Shown piece after piece: positions 1 to 9,264 of a DNA stretch of 40,412 bases (positions are counted from its first letter, which is position 1; every line of letters starts with the position of its first letter). Position numbers and translations under genes: made by a program. Origin of the DNA: Clostridia bacterium (GTDB taxonomy: Bacteria > Bacillota > Clostridia > Oscillospirales > QAKW01); NCBI GenBank assembly GCA_017440465.1, contig JAFSHF010000027.1:1-40412 (forward strand). Direction: 5' to 3'. The notes below the pieces were generated by a model. That model was not told where the DNA came from. It saw nothing but the letters and a program-made list of their open reading frames with translations, and did no database searches.

Positions 1-2
1 GA

Positions 3-329
3 AAATTGGGCCGCCCTACCGCTCATCGTAAGGCGATGCTCAGAGGCATGGTGACCTATCTTTTAGAGAACGGTTCTGTGGAGACTACCTTGACTCGTGC
101 AAAGGAAGTGGGCAGAGCTGCTGAGAAGATGATCACCTTGGGCAAAGCCAATACGCTGCACAGCAAGCGTCAGGCATTTGCCTATATCACCAAGGAAGAT
201 GTTGTCAATAAGCTGTTTACCGAAATCGCTCCCAACTATGAAGAGCGCAACGGTGGTTACACCCGTATCGTTAAGATCGGTCCCCGCCGCGGTGACGGTG
301 CTGAAATGGCAATCGTTCAGTTGGTCTAA
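3..329 (+). CDS. rplQ: 50S ribosomal protein L17 (5' end outside window)
   Basis: Large-subunit ribosomal protein L17, which binds 23S rRNA near the exit tunnel. The visible frame reads [20 protein letters not shown], the start of the conserved L17 core, and ends at TAA 327-329. The usual N-terminus (a few residues ending in RKLGRPT) lies before the window, so the gene is cut at its 5' end. The TTG at position 6 is an internal Leu codon and should not be taken as the start. rplQ normally closes the alpha operon (rpsM-rpsK-rpsD-rpoA-rplQ), which fits the strong terminator directly after it. The C-terminus ([12 protein letters not shown]) is complete. Confidence 0.95.
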   Translation, partial: KLGRPTAHRKAMLRGMVTYLLENGSVETTLTRAKEVGRAAEKMITLGKANTLHSKRQAFAYITKEDVVNKLFTEIAPNYEERNGGYTRIVKIGPRRGDGAEMAIVQLV

Positions 330-340
330 GTTTAATCAAA

Positions 341-369
341 AAACAGGTTCCTTTTGGAACCTGTTTTTT
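341..369 (+). terminator. Intrinsic terminator of the rplQ operon
   Basis: CAGGTTCC / GGAACCTG stem with a TTTT loop (344-363), followed by six T. It starts 12 bases after the rplQ stop. Confidence 0.9.
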
Positions 370-370
370 C

Positions 371-399
371 TTGCTACTTTATATGGTTTATGCTATACT
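371..399 (+). promoter_or_regulatory. Sigma-A type promoter of the GltD/NfnB-like gene
   Basis: TTGCTA (371-376), a 17-base spacer, then TATACT (394-399). It begins right after the rplQ terminator, so the next gene is a separate unit. Confidence 0.6.
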
Positions 400-426
400 G
401 ATAATATAAAAAGAAAGGAGAATAGT

Positions 427-1662
427 ATGGCTCTCCATATTTTAGACGAGGCAAACCGTTGCCTTCAATGTAAAAAACCGCAGTGTGTTCAGGGCTGCCC
501 CATCCAGACGCCGATTCCTGAGATCGTCGCCCTTTTAAAGGAAAATCGGCTGGATGAAGCGGGGAAAACATTGTTTGAAAACAACCCGCTGACCACGGTG
601 TGCAGCTTGATCTGTAACCACGAGAAGCAGTGCGAAGGGCATTGCGTTTTGAATAAAAAAGGCGCGCCGGTCCATTTTTCGGCGATCGAAAACTATATTT
701 CAAGTGCCTATGCGCCCAAGATGGTCAAGGGGCCGGCAAAATCCAATGGGCATAAGGTCGCCATCGTGGGGTCGGGCCCTGCCGGACTGACCATTGCCAT
801 TATCCTTGCCCGCTATGGATATCAAGTGACCATCTTTGAAGGAAAAGATAAGATCGGCGGTATCCTGCGCCACGGGATCCCCGAATTTCGGCTGCCCAAG
901 AGCGTGTTGGATGACCTGCAATATCGGCATATCGAATTAAAAGGAATTAAAATTCGGCCCAATATTCGTATTGGGGATGCCATCGGCATCGATGATCTTT
1001 TCCGCGATGGGTATAAGGCGATCTTTATCGGGACCGGCGTATGGCGCCCCAAGGTCCTGCATATCAAGGGCGAAAGCTTTGGCAATGTTCATTTTGCTAT
1101 CAACTACCTGAGCAACCCCAATGTCTATAAATTGGGCGAGCGGGTGACCATCATCGGCGCGGGCAATGCGGCGATGGACGTCGCCCGCACCGCCATCCGA
1201 AACGGAAGCCGTCAGGTGACTTGCTTTACTCCCGAAGCCAAGGTGGCGGCGAGCGATTATGAGTTCAACTATGCCGCATTGGAGGGGGTTCAGTTTGAAT
1301 ATCATCTGAAACCCATCGAGATTTTAGATGATGGCGTAATTTTTCGCCAAGTAAAAGAAGCGGAGGACGGCACCCTCCAAGAGATCGAGGGGAGCGACAA
1401 GGTATACCCCTCCGATTCGGTGATCATCGCCATCAGCCAAGGCCCCCGCAATGTGATCGTATCGACGACCAGCGGGCTGGAGGCCAACGCCTCGGGCCTT
1501 TTGGTGGCGGATGAGAAGGGCAATACCAGCCGCAAGGGAATTTTTGCTTCCGGCGATGTGGTCAACGGCGCAAGGACGGTTGTGGAAGCGGTGGCGCACA
1601 GCAAAATTGTTGCAGAGAGTATGCACCAATATATTCTTGAAGAGTATGGACCGAACGCGTAA
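427..1662 (+). CDS. Solo GltD/NfnB-like NAD(P)H-dependent FAD oxidoreductase
   Basis: 411-residue flavoprotein of the glutamate synthase small subunit / NfnB family. N-terminal cysteines C12, C15, C20, C24 and C59, C63, C69, C73 should bind two [4Fe-4S] clusters. The FAD-binding loop GSGPAGL is at 115-121 and a second dinucleotide loop GAGNAAMD at 244-251. The start is ATG 427, seven bases after an AAAGGAG site; an upstream in-frame extension would run back into rplQ. It is shorter at the N-terminus than the NfnB encoded at 28940 (cysteines begin at 12 rather than 42), and no NfnA or glutamate synthase large subunit lies beside it. It could be a stand-alone electron-transfer or accessory dehydrogenase; its electron partner cannot be read from the sequence. 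Confidence 0.85.
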   Translation: MALHILDEANRCLQCKKPQCVQGCPIQTPIPEIVALLKENRLDEAGKTLFENNPLTTVCSLICNHEKQCEGHCVLNKKGAPVHFSAIENYISSAYAPKMVKGPAKSNGHKVAIVGSGPAGLTIAIILARYGYQVTIFEGKDKIGGILRHGIPEFRLPKSVLDDLQYRHIELKGIKIRPNIRIGDAIGIDDLFRDGYKAIFIGTGVWRPKVLHIKGESFGNVHFAINYLSNPNVYKLGERVTIIGAGNAAMDVARTAIRNGSRQVTCFTPEAKVAASDYEFNYAALEGVQFEYHLKPIEILDDGVIFRQVKEAEDGTLQEIEGSDKVYPSDSVIIAISQGPRNVIVSTTSGLEANASGLLVADEKGNTSRKGIFASGDVVNGARTVVEAVAHSKIVAESMHQYILEEYGPNA

Positions 1663-1671
1663 TAAAAAAGA

Positions 1672-1860
1672 AACTAAGTTTGCCTTTATGGGCAAGCGAA
1701 GTTATCTTCGATAGTGAAGTTGTCTTACAGACAGTGAAGTTTCGCCTATGGCGAAGTGGGCAAACTGAACTTCACTTGGGTGAAAGACCAAACTTCACTG
1801 TAAGTGAAACGAGCAACTTCACTTTTGCGTATGCAAAAACTTCACATATCTCAAAATATG
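1672..1860. repeat. Chain-of-hairpins repeat, copy 1
   Basis: A row of short hairpins with 3-6 bp stems (TGCC/GGCA, ATC/GAT, GTC/GAC, TCGCC/GGCGA, then TTTGC/GCAAA and CATAT/ATATG) joined by a constant linker. The linker reads AGTGAAGTT in the left half and its reverse complement AACTTCACT in the right half. A spurious open frame across it is not a gene. A diverged second copy is at 30381-30549. Each follows a GltD/NfnB-like gene. Confidence 0.8.
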
Positions 1861-1869
1861 TAACCCGCT

Positions 1870-1905
1870 AAGACACTTTCAGGTTTTGAAAGTGTCTTTC
1901 TCTTT
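1870..1905 (+). terminator. Intrinsic terminator after the repeat
   Basis: AAGACACTTTC / GAAAGTGTCTT stem followed by TTCTCTTTT. It probably ends the transcript from 427, so the hairpin-chain repeat would lie in that mRNA's 3' UTR. A weaker bulged hairpin with AGAC/GTCT ends follows at 1921-1944; nothing else is evident before the addB promoter. Confidence 0.75.
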
Positions 1906-2010
1906 TGTATAGGAAAATGGAGACAACTTCCTTTCGGAGTGTCTTTCTTGGGTTCTTTTTTATTTGCGTCCTTTTTATGGGACATAAAGCGTTTTCGCGC
2001 AGATTTCTGC

Positions 2011-2039
2011 TTTACATTAAGAAAGAAAAAAATTATAAT
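2011..2039 (+). promoter_or_regulatory. Sigma-A type promoter of addB-addA
   Basis: TTTACA (2011-2016), a 17-base spacer and a perfect TATAAT (2034-2039), 33 bases before the addB ATG. Confidence 0.75.
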
Positions 2040-2071
2040 TAAAGTATGAAGAATTTGAAAGGGGCAACAGC

Positions 2072-5000
2072 ATGGTTACCTTGATCACAGGGCGCAGCGG
2101 CGTCGGGAAAACCGAATATCTGATGGAGCACCTGCCGCGGCTGGCGCGGGCGCATCGGGCGGTTTATTATATCGTGCCGGAGCAAAGCTCGATGGCCCTG
2201 GAGCGGCGGATCGGTTCGATGGGGTTGGAGCAGGTGAAGGTGGTCTCTTTCCGCCGCCTGTGCAACGAGATCTTCCGCGCCTTCGGCGGGGTGGCGGGGA
2301 CGTATATGAGCCCCACCCGCGAGATTGCCTTGATCTTCCGCGTCCTGCAGCAGAATCGGGGCAACCTTTGCTATTATAAAAATGCCCGCGCAGGGATGGG
2401 ATTTGTCTCCAAATTGGCGGCGGTCTTTAATGAATTTTCTTTGGCGGGCTTGGAAAAGCAGGCGGTGCTGGAGGGGTTGCAGCAGAGCAACCGCGCCGAT
2501 TGGCAGCAAAAGTACCAAGATCTCTTTTTACTTTATGATGCCTATCGCGCCGCCCTTTCGGAAAGTACCCGCTCTGCCGCCGAAGACTTAGCGGCGGCCA
2601 ATGCGCTGGCAAAGGAGTATCGCTTTTTCGACGGTTGCGCAGTGATCTTCGATGGCTTTTTCGGCTTCACCGGCGGTCAACGGGAATTATTGGAAACAGT
2701 CTTCGCCCAAAGCGATGCGGTCTATTGCACCTTTTTGCTGGATCCGCAGGATCCCGCATTGCTCTTTGAACCTGCCAAAAAGGAATTGGCACTTCTGCAA
2801 AAGATAGCAAAGCAAGCGGGTGCGGAACAGAAGGTACAGCATCTGGCGGGGAGTTCTAAACGGTTGAAATATCCCGACCTGCAGATGCTGGAGCGGCAAC
2901 TGTTTGCCCCCCAAACCGATGCTTCTGTTCGGGCGGAGCATATTCATTTGATGGCGGGGCGGAATATCCGCGAAGAGCTTTCGATGGTCGCCGCCGATAT
3001 CGCCCGCCGCGTGCGGGAGGAGGGCTATCGCTACAAGGAGATCGCGCTGGTGGCGGGCAGCCTTGCGGAATACGGCGCGGTGGCGGAAAATATTTTCCAA
3101 AAATATGGCATTCCCCTCTTTGTCGATCGGGGCAGAGCCTCGCTGGGCAAGCCGATCTTTGCCTTTGTCCAGAGTGCCTTGCGGATCATCAGCCCCGAGC
3201 GGTATTTTCGGCAAGAGGATGTCCTGACCTTTTTAAAGACCGGACTGACCGGCGAAGAGCGGGATCTGGTCAGCCGGCTGGAGAACTATTGCATTTTATG
3301 GCAGATCAACGGCGAGCGGTTCTATCGGGAGGCGGATTGGACCCAAAATCCGCTGGGGATGGAGAAGCCCACCGAAGACTCCGCCCGATTACTGAGTGAA
3401 CTCAACGCTTTGCGCAAGCGCGTCTGCGCTCCGCTTTTGAAACTCAAGGAGGCGGCCGCCAAGGGAAGCGGCGCGGCGTTGGCGGAGGGGATCTATCAAC
3501 TGCTCTGCGATTTCAAGGTGGAAGAGCAGATGCGGAGGATTGCCGAATCCTATCAAGGCGAGGCGGGTGCCAACGCTTGGGAGACCCAGCAAAACCGCCG
3601 CCTGAGTAAGGAATATTTGAAATTATACAGCGCGATGATGGATATTTTAGACGATATCTATGCCGTCTTTGAAGATCAGCCCCTTTCGGTCTATGCGATG
3701 GAAGAGTTGATCGGGCTTTGCGGGGAGCAGACCGCCCTGAACATCGCCCCGCCCACCCAGGATGCGGTGACCTTGGGCGAGATCGCCCATAGCCGCTTGG
3801 AGGGGGTGCGGGCGCTGTATGTCGTCGGTGCTAACCAAGGAATTTTGCCGATGCCCGCCGCCGACCGCGGCTTGATCGGGGATCGGGAACGGGAATTTTT
3901 TGCCCGAATGGACCTGCCCTGCAATGCCACCTTGCAGCAACATCAACTGCAGGGTCAGCATCGGCTGTATAGCGCGCTCTTTTCCGCGCGGGAAACGTTG
4001 ACCTTTTCCTATAGTGCCTTTAAGGTCAGCGGGGAAGCATTGATTCCCTCCCTCTATATCGACAAAATTCGGGCGTTGACCGGCTTGCAACCGAAAGTGC
4101 GCGCCGAGATGGATCTGTATGATTTCGCCCTCTCTAAAGAGGGGGCGCGGGAATTGATCGGGTGGGAGCCTGCCCTGCGGGCGCCGATCTTAGACGCGTT
4201 GGGGGAAGAGCCCCCTGCCCCGCGGGATACCGAACAGAAGATCCCGCAGGCGATCGCCAACCAAATCTTCGGCGACCGTCTGCGGCTGAGCTACAGCCAG
4301 ATCAGTCTCTATCAAAATTGCCCCTTCCAATATTTTATGGAAAAGACGATGCGGATCAAGCCTACCGAGCCCATCACCTTTGATGCCGCCAATATCGGTA
4401 CCTTTGTCCACTATGGAATGGAAAAATTGGTGGAGAAACTGAAAGAGGAAGATTATAATTACGATAAGTATAATACTGCCGAAATTCAACGGTTCGGCAA
4501 GCAGATGGCAAAGGAATATCTGGAAGAGCAACTCAAGGATTTTAACCGCAGTAACCGTTTTGAGTCCCTGTATAAGCGGATGACCGCCCTCTTTTGCCGC
4601 GTGGCGAAAAACGTAATGGGCGAACTGCGGGAGGGCAAATTCCGCCCTTATGGGGTGGAGGTCTCCCTTTCGGGCAACCTCATTCTTCTCAAGGACGGGG
4701 GAGCGGTGGAATTGATCGGCTCGGTGGACCGCGTCGATACCTTCGAGCAGGACGGCAAGACCTACTTAAAGGTCACCGACTATAAGACCGGCCCCAAGAC
4801 CTTCGATATGAGGGGCATTACCAATCGGGATAACGTCCAACTGCCCATCTACCTTTACGGACTGATGAAGAGCGGGCGGTGGGCGCAGCCCATCCCTGCC
4901 GCAGGCTGTTATATGGAGGCGCAGAACCCTAATTTCGATAAGCCCATCCCGCCCGATCAGTTGGAAGCAAAACTGCGGGACTTTTACCGCCGCAACGGTG

Positions 5001-5341
5001 CCTTTTCTGCCGATAAGACGGCGTTGGAGGCGTTGGACCAAGCGGCGGGCAGTAATTATTTCAAGATCCGTTATACTAACAAAGGGGAGTTCTACAGCGG
5101 GACTAAGGTCTATGAGCCTGCCTTGATGCAGGAGCTGGTGGACCATATGGAGACGGTCTTGAAAGAGACCGCCGAAGGCATCCGATCGGGCAATGCGGCG
5201 GCGATCCCCCTAAAGGGGCATACCCCCGATGGGTGCACCTATTGCAAGTTTGCCGCCCTTTGCGGGTATGATCCCGAAAAAAGCCCGCGGCGGGAGTATT
5301 CCGAGGAGCCCTTTGGCTGGCGGAGAGAGGAGGAGCAATGA
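2072..5341 (+). CDS. addB: ATP-dependent helicase/nuclease subunit B
   Basis: AddB, partner of AddA in the RecBCD-like complex that resects double-strand breaks and reads Chi. 1089 residues, close to the usual length. An N-terminal Walker A motif GRSGVGKT lies at about residues 7-14. The C-terminal nuclease has DYKTG at 903-907. The four cysteines of the Fe-S staple are present at C750 and C1055, C1058, C1064 with the family spacing (Cx2Cx5C). The start is ATG 2072 after AAAGGGG. The TGA stop overlaps the addA ATG (ATGA), so the two are translationally coupled. Confidence 0.95.
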   Translation: MVTLITGRSGVGKTEYLMEHLPRLARAHRAVYYIVPEQSSMALERRIGSMGLEQVKVVSFRRLCNEIFRAFGGVAGTYMSPTREIALIFRVLQQNRGNLCYYKNARAGMGFVSKLAAVFNEFSLAGLEKQAVLEGLQQSNRADWQQKYQDLFLLYDAYRAALSESTRSAAEDLAAANALAKEYRFFDGCAVIFDGFFGFTGGQRELLETVFAQSDAVYCTFLLDPQDPALLFEPAKKELALLQKIAKQAGAEQKVQHLAGSSKRLKYPDLQMLERQLFAPQTDASVRAEHIHLMAGRNIREELSMVAADIARRVREEGYRYKEIALVAGSLAEYGAVAENIFQKYGIPLFVDRGRASLGKPIFAFVQSALRIISPERYFRQEDVLTFLKTGLTGEERDLVSRLENYCILWQINGERFYREADWTQNPLGMEKPTEDSARLLSELNALRKRVCAPLLKLKEAAAKGSGAALAEGIYQLLCDFKVEEQMRRIAESYQGEAGANAWETQQNRRLSKEYLKLYSAMMDILDDIYAVFEDQPLSVYAMEELIGLCGEQTALNIAPPTQDAVTLGEIAHSRLEGVRALYVVGANQGILPMPAADRGLIGDREREFFARMDLPCNATLQQHQLQGQHRLYSALFSARETLTFSYSAFKVSGEALIPSLYIDKIRALTGLQPKVRAEMDLYDFALSKEGARELIGWEPALRAPILDALGEEPPAPRDTEQKIPQAIANQIFGDRLRLSYSQISLYQNCPFQYFMEKTMRIKPTEPITFDAANIGTFVHYGMEKLVEKLKEEDYNYDKYNTAEIQRFGKQMAKEYLEEQLKDFNRSNRFESLYKRMTALFCRVAKNVMGELREGKFRPYGVEVSLSGNLILLKDGGAVELIGSVDRVDTFEQDGKTYLKVTDYKTGPKTFDMRGITNRDNVQLPIYLYGLMKSGRWAQPIPAAGCYMEAQNPNFDKPIPPDQLEAKLRDFYRRNGAFSADKTALEALDQAAGSNYFKIRYTNKGEFYSGTKVYEPALMQELVDHMETVLKETAEGIRSGNAAAIPLKGHTPDGCTYCKFAALCGYDPEKSPRREYSEEPFGWRREEEQ

Positions 5342-8300
5342 GCGTTCAATTTACCACCCAACAAAAAAATGCCATTGAAGGCAAGGGCGATGCTCTGCTG
5401 GTCTCCGCCGCCGCAGGAAGCGGTAAGACGGCGGTATTGGTGGAGCGGGTGTTGCGCTACCTTGCCGAGCAGGGTGGGGATATCCGCCGCCTGATGATCA
5501 TGACCTATACCACCGCCGCCGCCGAAGAGATGCGCCAAAAGATCAAGCGCAAGGTGAACGAAGCATTGCAACAGAGCGGCGGCGACCATCTGATGCGCCA
5601 AAGCGCGATGATCGATTCCGCCGAGATCGGAACGGTGCATAGCATTTGCCTGGGGCTGATCACCCGCTATTTTGACCGCCTGGATTTAGATCCGCGGATG
5701 CGGTTGATCGGCGATGCCGATGAAGAGGCGATGATCGCCGAGGAGACCGAAAAACTGCTGGAGGAACTTTTCGGGCGCAAGGAAGAGCGGTTTGCCTATT
5801 TTCTGCAATGCTACGCGGGCGGAAGAAACGATAAAAAACTCTCCGAACTGCTGATCCGCGGAATGAAGTTTTTGGAGAATCAGCCCTTTCCCGACCAATT
5901 TATTTATAAAGCACTTGCCCCTTACCGCAAGCGCAAGGACGATCTGTTTTACCGTTTTATCGAAGACGGTTTATATCAATATCTCTCGGAAGGGCTGGAG
6001 GCCCTAAGGATCCGCTACCTCTTTATGTTGCAAAAATTTCAGCAATGGGGGATGGAGCGGAGCGAATCGCTGACCTTGTTTTTGGCGGCGGAGCAGCAGG
6101 AGGTGGAGCGCATTTCCGCCCTGCCTGCACAGCGCAATTATGCCGCATTTTCAAGGCAGGTGCAAAACTTTAAGTTCCCCACCGCCCAATGGCGCGCCTG
6201 GGGAAAGGAAGGGACTGTCGCTCCGGAGGTGCTGGAGCAGATCAAGCAGGAGCGGGAAAAATTTAAAAAATCCTTCAATGATTTTATTGCCCCCTTTACC
6301 GCCGATGAAGCCAAAGCGGTGGAGCAGTTGGATGAGCAAGGCAAGCGGATCCGCGCCTTTTTGGAACTGAGCTTAGAACTCAAGGAGCGGCTGGAAAAGG
6401 AACGCCGCAGGCGCGGGGTCCTCTCCTTCCACGATATGGAGCAGATGGCACTCACCCTGCTGGTGGAACGCTATGATGCCGAGACCGATACGCTGATCCC
6501 GACCGAACTTGCCCTGCAGTTGCGGGAGGATTACGATGAGATCATCGTCGATGAATTTCAGGATACCAACCGGGTGCAGGATCTGATCTTCCGCGCCCTT
6601 TCCAAAGAGGGCAAGAACCTCTTTATGGTAGGCGATATGAAACAGAGCATCTATCGCTTTCGCGGCGCCGAGCCGGAGATCTTCGATCAAAAGCGCAAGG
6701 CATCGGCACCTTTTGCGCAGGAAAAACTGACCGCACCCACGGTATTGGAACTGAATAAAAACTTCCGCTCCCATCCGGGCATCCTGCGGTTTGCCAACGC
6801 CGCCTTCGGTGCGCTGATGAGCGGGCAGATGGGTGGAGTGACCTATGACGAGCGGGAGCAACTCAACTGCGGGCGGGACTATGCCGAAGAAGAGCAATGC
6901 CGCGCCGAGCTCCATTGGATCGAACCTGCCAAAGAGGATGAGGGCGGCAAAAAGATCAAGCCTGCCGAGCAAAATGCCCGCTATACCGCCGCTCTGATCA
7001 AGAGAATGGTGGAGCAGCGGGAAGAATTATTACTGCCTGACGGAGCCAAGCGGCCGGTGGAATATCGGGATTTTGCCATCCTGCTCCGCAACGCATCCGG
7101 CGCGGCATCCCTCTATGAAACCGCCTTGGCGGCGGAGGGGATCCCCTCCGCTAATCAAAGCGACGGCGCGCGGTTTTTTGAACTGCCCGAGGTGCAGAGT
7201 ATACTTTCCTATCTGCTGGTATTGAATAACCCCTATGATGATGTGGCGATGGTCTCGTTGCTGATGGGGGATTATTTCCGTTTCAGCGTGGGGCAGTTGG
7301 CGGCGTTGCGGAACCGTAAGCAACCCCTTTTCGATAACCTGCGCTATGCGGCAACCACCGATCCCAAAGCGAAAAAGGTCTTGGATACCATCGAGGAATA
7401 CCGCAATCTGGCGGGCACCCTTTATGTCTATGACCTGCTGCACCGCATCTATCAGCAAAGCGGCGTCTTTGCCACCTATGCGGCGGAGGGGGAGGCGGAA
7501 AAATGCGCCAACTTAGAGCTTCTGGCGGAGGATGCCCGCGCCTTTGAGCAGGAGGGGTATCGCGGTCTGTATGCCTTTGTTCAGCATATCCGTATCTCAA
7601 AAAACAGTACCCAGGGCGGTGCCCGCCTGCGCGCCGAGACCAATAGCGTGCAGATTATGACCATCCATAAATCCAAGGGTCTGGAGTTTCCCATCTGCAT
7701 CCTTGCCGACGGCGAGAAGCAATTTAACCGCGCCGATATTAAAGAGGCGGTGTTGCTTCATTCCCGCTATGGGGCGGCGGCGGAGGAGATGGATCTGCCT
7801 TCGTTTTATAAAGGCCGTTCGGTCTCTCAGCGGGTGCTCGCCGACCAGATCATCACCGATAGTGTCAGCGAAGAAGAGCGGGTGCTCTATGTGGCACTCA
7901 CCCGCCCCGAAAGCAAGGTCATCATCCTTGCCAATGCGGAGCAGGAGACCTTGCGGCAATGGGCGACCGAGGGCGCGCTTTTGGGTCGCCCTCTGCCCCG
8001 CTGGCTGTTGACCGATCACCGTTCCTGCTATGTCCGTTGGCTGATCACCCTGCTGGCAGGATCCGAAGAAGGCGCACCGTTGCGCCGAAAATTTGATCTT
8101 CAAGAGGGGGACTACCCGCCCTTGTATCTCAAATGGGTAGAGGCGGAGACAGAGCAAGAAGCCCCGCGGCAGCAAGAACAGCCGCGTCAAGCCCCTGCCT
8201 TTGATCTCGATGCCTTCCGCAAGCGGATGGATTGGGTGTATCCCCATAGCGAAGCGGTGCGCCTACCTGCCAAACTTTCCGTCTCGGAGCTGAAAGGCTT

Positions 8301-8877
8301 GCGGGAGCCGGAAGAAGATGCCCAACCCCTGCTGGAGGAGCGGGCGAAACTTTCAAAGCCCCGCTTTGCCAATGCCTTTGCGCCGCGGGGCAACGAGGTG
8401 GGCAACGCCATGCACCAAGCCCTGCAATTTTGCGATTTCGAACGGTTGCAGAAGGATGTTGCCGCCGAGCTGGATCGGTTGGTGACCTTGAAATTCATCA
8501 CCGCCGAGCAACGCGGATTGATTGCCGAAGAAAAACTGCGCCGTTTTACCCAAAGCAAGTGCTTTTCTGATCTGCTCTCTGCCGATTATTATTGCAAGGA
8601 GGAGCGGTTCCTCTTCCCGATGGAGGGGAAGGATTTGTTCCGCGGCGGGGAAGGCGAAGTGCTGATCCAGGGCGTTCTGGATTGCTATAGCGTGCGCGGA
8701 GATGGGGCGACGATTCTGGACTATAAGACCGACCGCGTTGATTCCGCAGAGGAACTCATCCGCCGCTATCAAGTGCAGATGGACCTGTATGCCGAAGCCT
8801 TAAAGCGGGTCAAGGGCTTAAAGGTGCAGAAAAAGATCATCTACAGCTTTGCGCTGGAAAAGGAAATTTTGGTCTGA
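5338..8877 (+). CDS. addA: ATP-dependent helicase/nuclease subunit A
   Basis: AddA, the UvrD-type 3'-5' helicase and nuclease subunit of AddAB, 1179 residues. Visible helicase motifs: Walker A AAGSGKT (25-31), DEFQDTN (405-411), GDMKQSIYRFRG (from 432), NKNFRSHPGI, TIHKSKGLEFP and the VLYVALTR motif. The C-terminal RecB-family nuclease motif DYKTD is at 1128-1132. The gene begins in the 4-base ATGA overlap with addB and has GAGGAG just upstream. No hairpin terminator follows directly; the gene runs into a palindrome array. Confidence 0.96.
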   Translation: MSVQFTTQQKNAIEGKGDALLVSAAAGSGKTAVLVERVLRYLAEQGGDIRRLMIMTYTTAAAEEMRQKIKRKVNEALQQSGGDHLMRQSAMIDSAEIGTVHSICLGLITRYFDRLDLDPRMRLIGDADEEAMIAEETEKLLEELFGRKEERFAYFLQCYAGGRNDKKLSELLIRGMKFLENQPFPDQFIYKALAPYRKRKDDLFYRFIEDGLYQYLSEGLEALRIRYLFMLQKFQQWGMERSESLTLFLAAEQQEVERISALPAQRNYAAFSRQVQNFKFPTAQWRAWGKEGTVAPEVLEQIKQEREKFKKSFNDFIAPFTADEAKAVEQLDEQGKRIRAFLELSLELKERLEKERRRRGVLSFHDMEQMALTLLVERYDAETDTLIPTELALQLREDYDEIIVDEFQDTNRVQDLIFRALSKEGKNLFMVGDMKQSIYRFRGAEPEIFDQKRKASAPFAQEKLTAPTVLELNKNFRSHPGILRFANAAFGALMSGQMGGVTYDEREQLNCGRDYAEEEQCRAELHWIEPAKEDEGGKKIKPAEQNARYTAALIKRMVEQREELLLPDGAKRPVEYRDFAILLRNASGAASLYETALAAEGIPSANQSDGARFFELPEVQSILSYLLVLNNPYDDVAMVSLLMGDYFRFSVGQLAALRNRKQPLFDNLRYAATTDPKAKKVLDTIEEYRNLAGTLYVYDLLHRIYQQSGVFATYAAEGEAEKCANLELLAEDARAFEQEGYRGLYAFVQHIRISKNSTQGGARLRAETNSVQIMTIHKSKGLEFPICILADGEKQFNRADIKEAVLLHSRYGAAAEEMDLPSFYKGRSVSQRVLADQIITDSVSEEERVLYVALTRPESKVIILANAEQETLRQWATEGALLGRPLPRWLLTDHRSCYVRWLITLLAGSEEGAPLRRKFDLQEGDYPPLYLKWVEAETEQEAPRQQEQPRQAPAFDLDAFRKRMDWVYPHSEAVRLPAKLSVSELKGLREPEEDAQPLLEERAKLSKPRFANAFAPRGNEVGNAMHQALQFCDFERLQKDVAAELDRLVTLKFITAEQRGLIAEEKLRRFTQSKCFSDLLSADYYCKEERFLFPMEGKDLFRGGEGEVLIQGVLDCYSVRGDGATILDYKTDRVDSAEELIRRYQVQMDLYAEALKRVKGLKVQKKIIYSFALEKEILV

Positions 8878-8893
8878 TTGGGGTCACCGTACC

Positions 8894-9123
8894 ACCCAAA
8901 TCATTTGGGGTGTCACAAATGAATTGGTACGAAAACAACTAAATGATTTGTATGTACCACAAATGAATTGGGGGTGCCTAACAAATGATTTGGCAGGTTA
9001 ACGAAACAATGGAACATCGGTCCAAATGAATTGGACGAATCACCCCAAATGAATTGGGGTACCAAATGAATTGGTACGAAAACAACCAAATGATTTGTAT
9101 GTTCTGCCCCAAATGATTTGGTT
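8894..9123. repeat. Array of CAAATGAATTG/CAAATGATTTG palindromes, locus 1
   Basis: Ten units with an 11-base core CAAATGAATTG, CAAATGATTTG or the complement. Cores start near 8897, 8916, 8940, 8960, 8982, 9023, 9046, 9063, 9087 and 9110. Flanking arms differ from unit to unit but often stay complementary: GTCC/GGAC, ACCCC/GGGGT, GTACC/GGTAC. There is no coding potential in this 386-base gap. The same family recurs at 13925-13963 and 34821-35285. Confidence 0.85.
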
Positions 9124-9131
9124 TATATCTC

Positions 9132-9201
9132 GTAGGGGCGGGGTCGCCCCGCCCGCGATCATTCGTACAATTTCTTGCGGGAGGGAAAACCCCTCCCCTA
9201 C
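9132..9201. repeat. GC-rich Y-shaped hairpin module
   Basis: Outer arms GTAGGGG (9132-9138) and CCCCTAC (9195-9201) enclose two hairpins, GGGCGGGG/CCCCGCCC and GGGAGGG/CCCTCCC. It sits beside the palindrome array; similar modules accompany locus 3 at 34849-34885 and 35192-35213. It lies just before the next promoter. Confidence 0.65.
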
Positions 9202-9230
9202 TTGAAAAAAGGCAAGAACAGGTGTATACT
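9202..9230 (+). promoter_or_regulatory. Sigma-A type promoter of the SLH surface protein
   Basis: TTGAAA (9202-9207), a 17-base spacer and TATACT (9225-9230), 34 bases before the ATG at 9265. Confidence 0.65.
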
Positions 9231-9264
9231 GAAAGTATAAGGATTTTATCAAAGCAGAGTACCT

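Noticed and set aside
178..426. Upstream extension of the GltD/NfnB-like gene into rplQ
   Set aside because: It would cross the rplQ terminator and lie out of frame over rplQ; ATG 427 has a proper ribosome binding site.
1680..1871. Open frame across the hairpin-chain repeat
   Set aside because: The peptide simply translates the AGTGAAGTT/AACTTCACT linkers; no ribosome binding site and no protein-like composition.
8894..9123. CRISPR array
   Set aside because: Units are only 11-19 bases, imperfect, in both orientations, with irregular spacing and no cas genes in the window.
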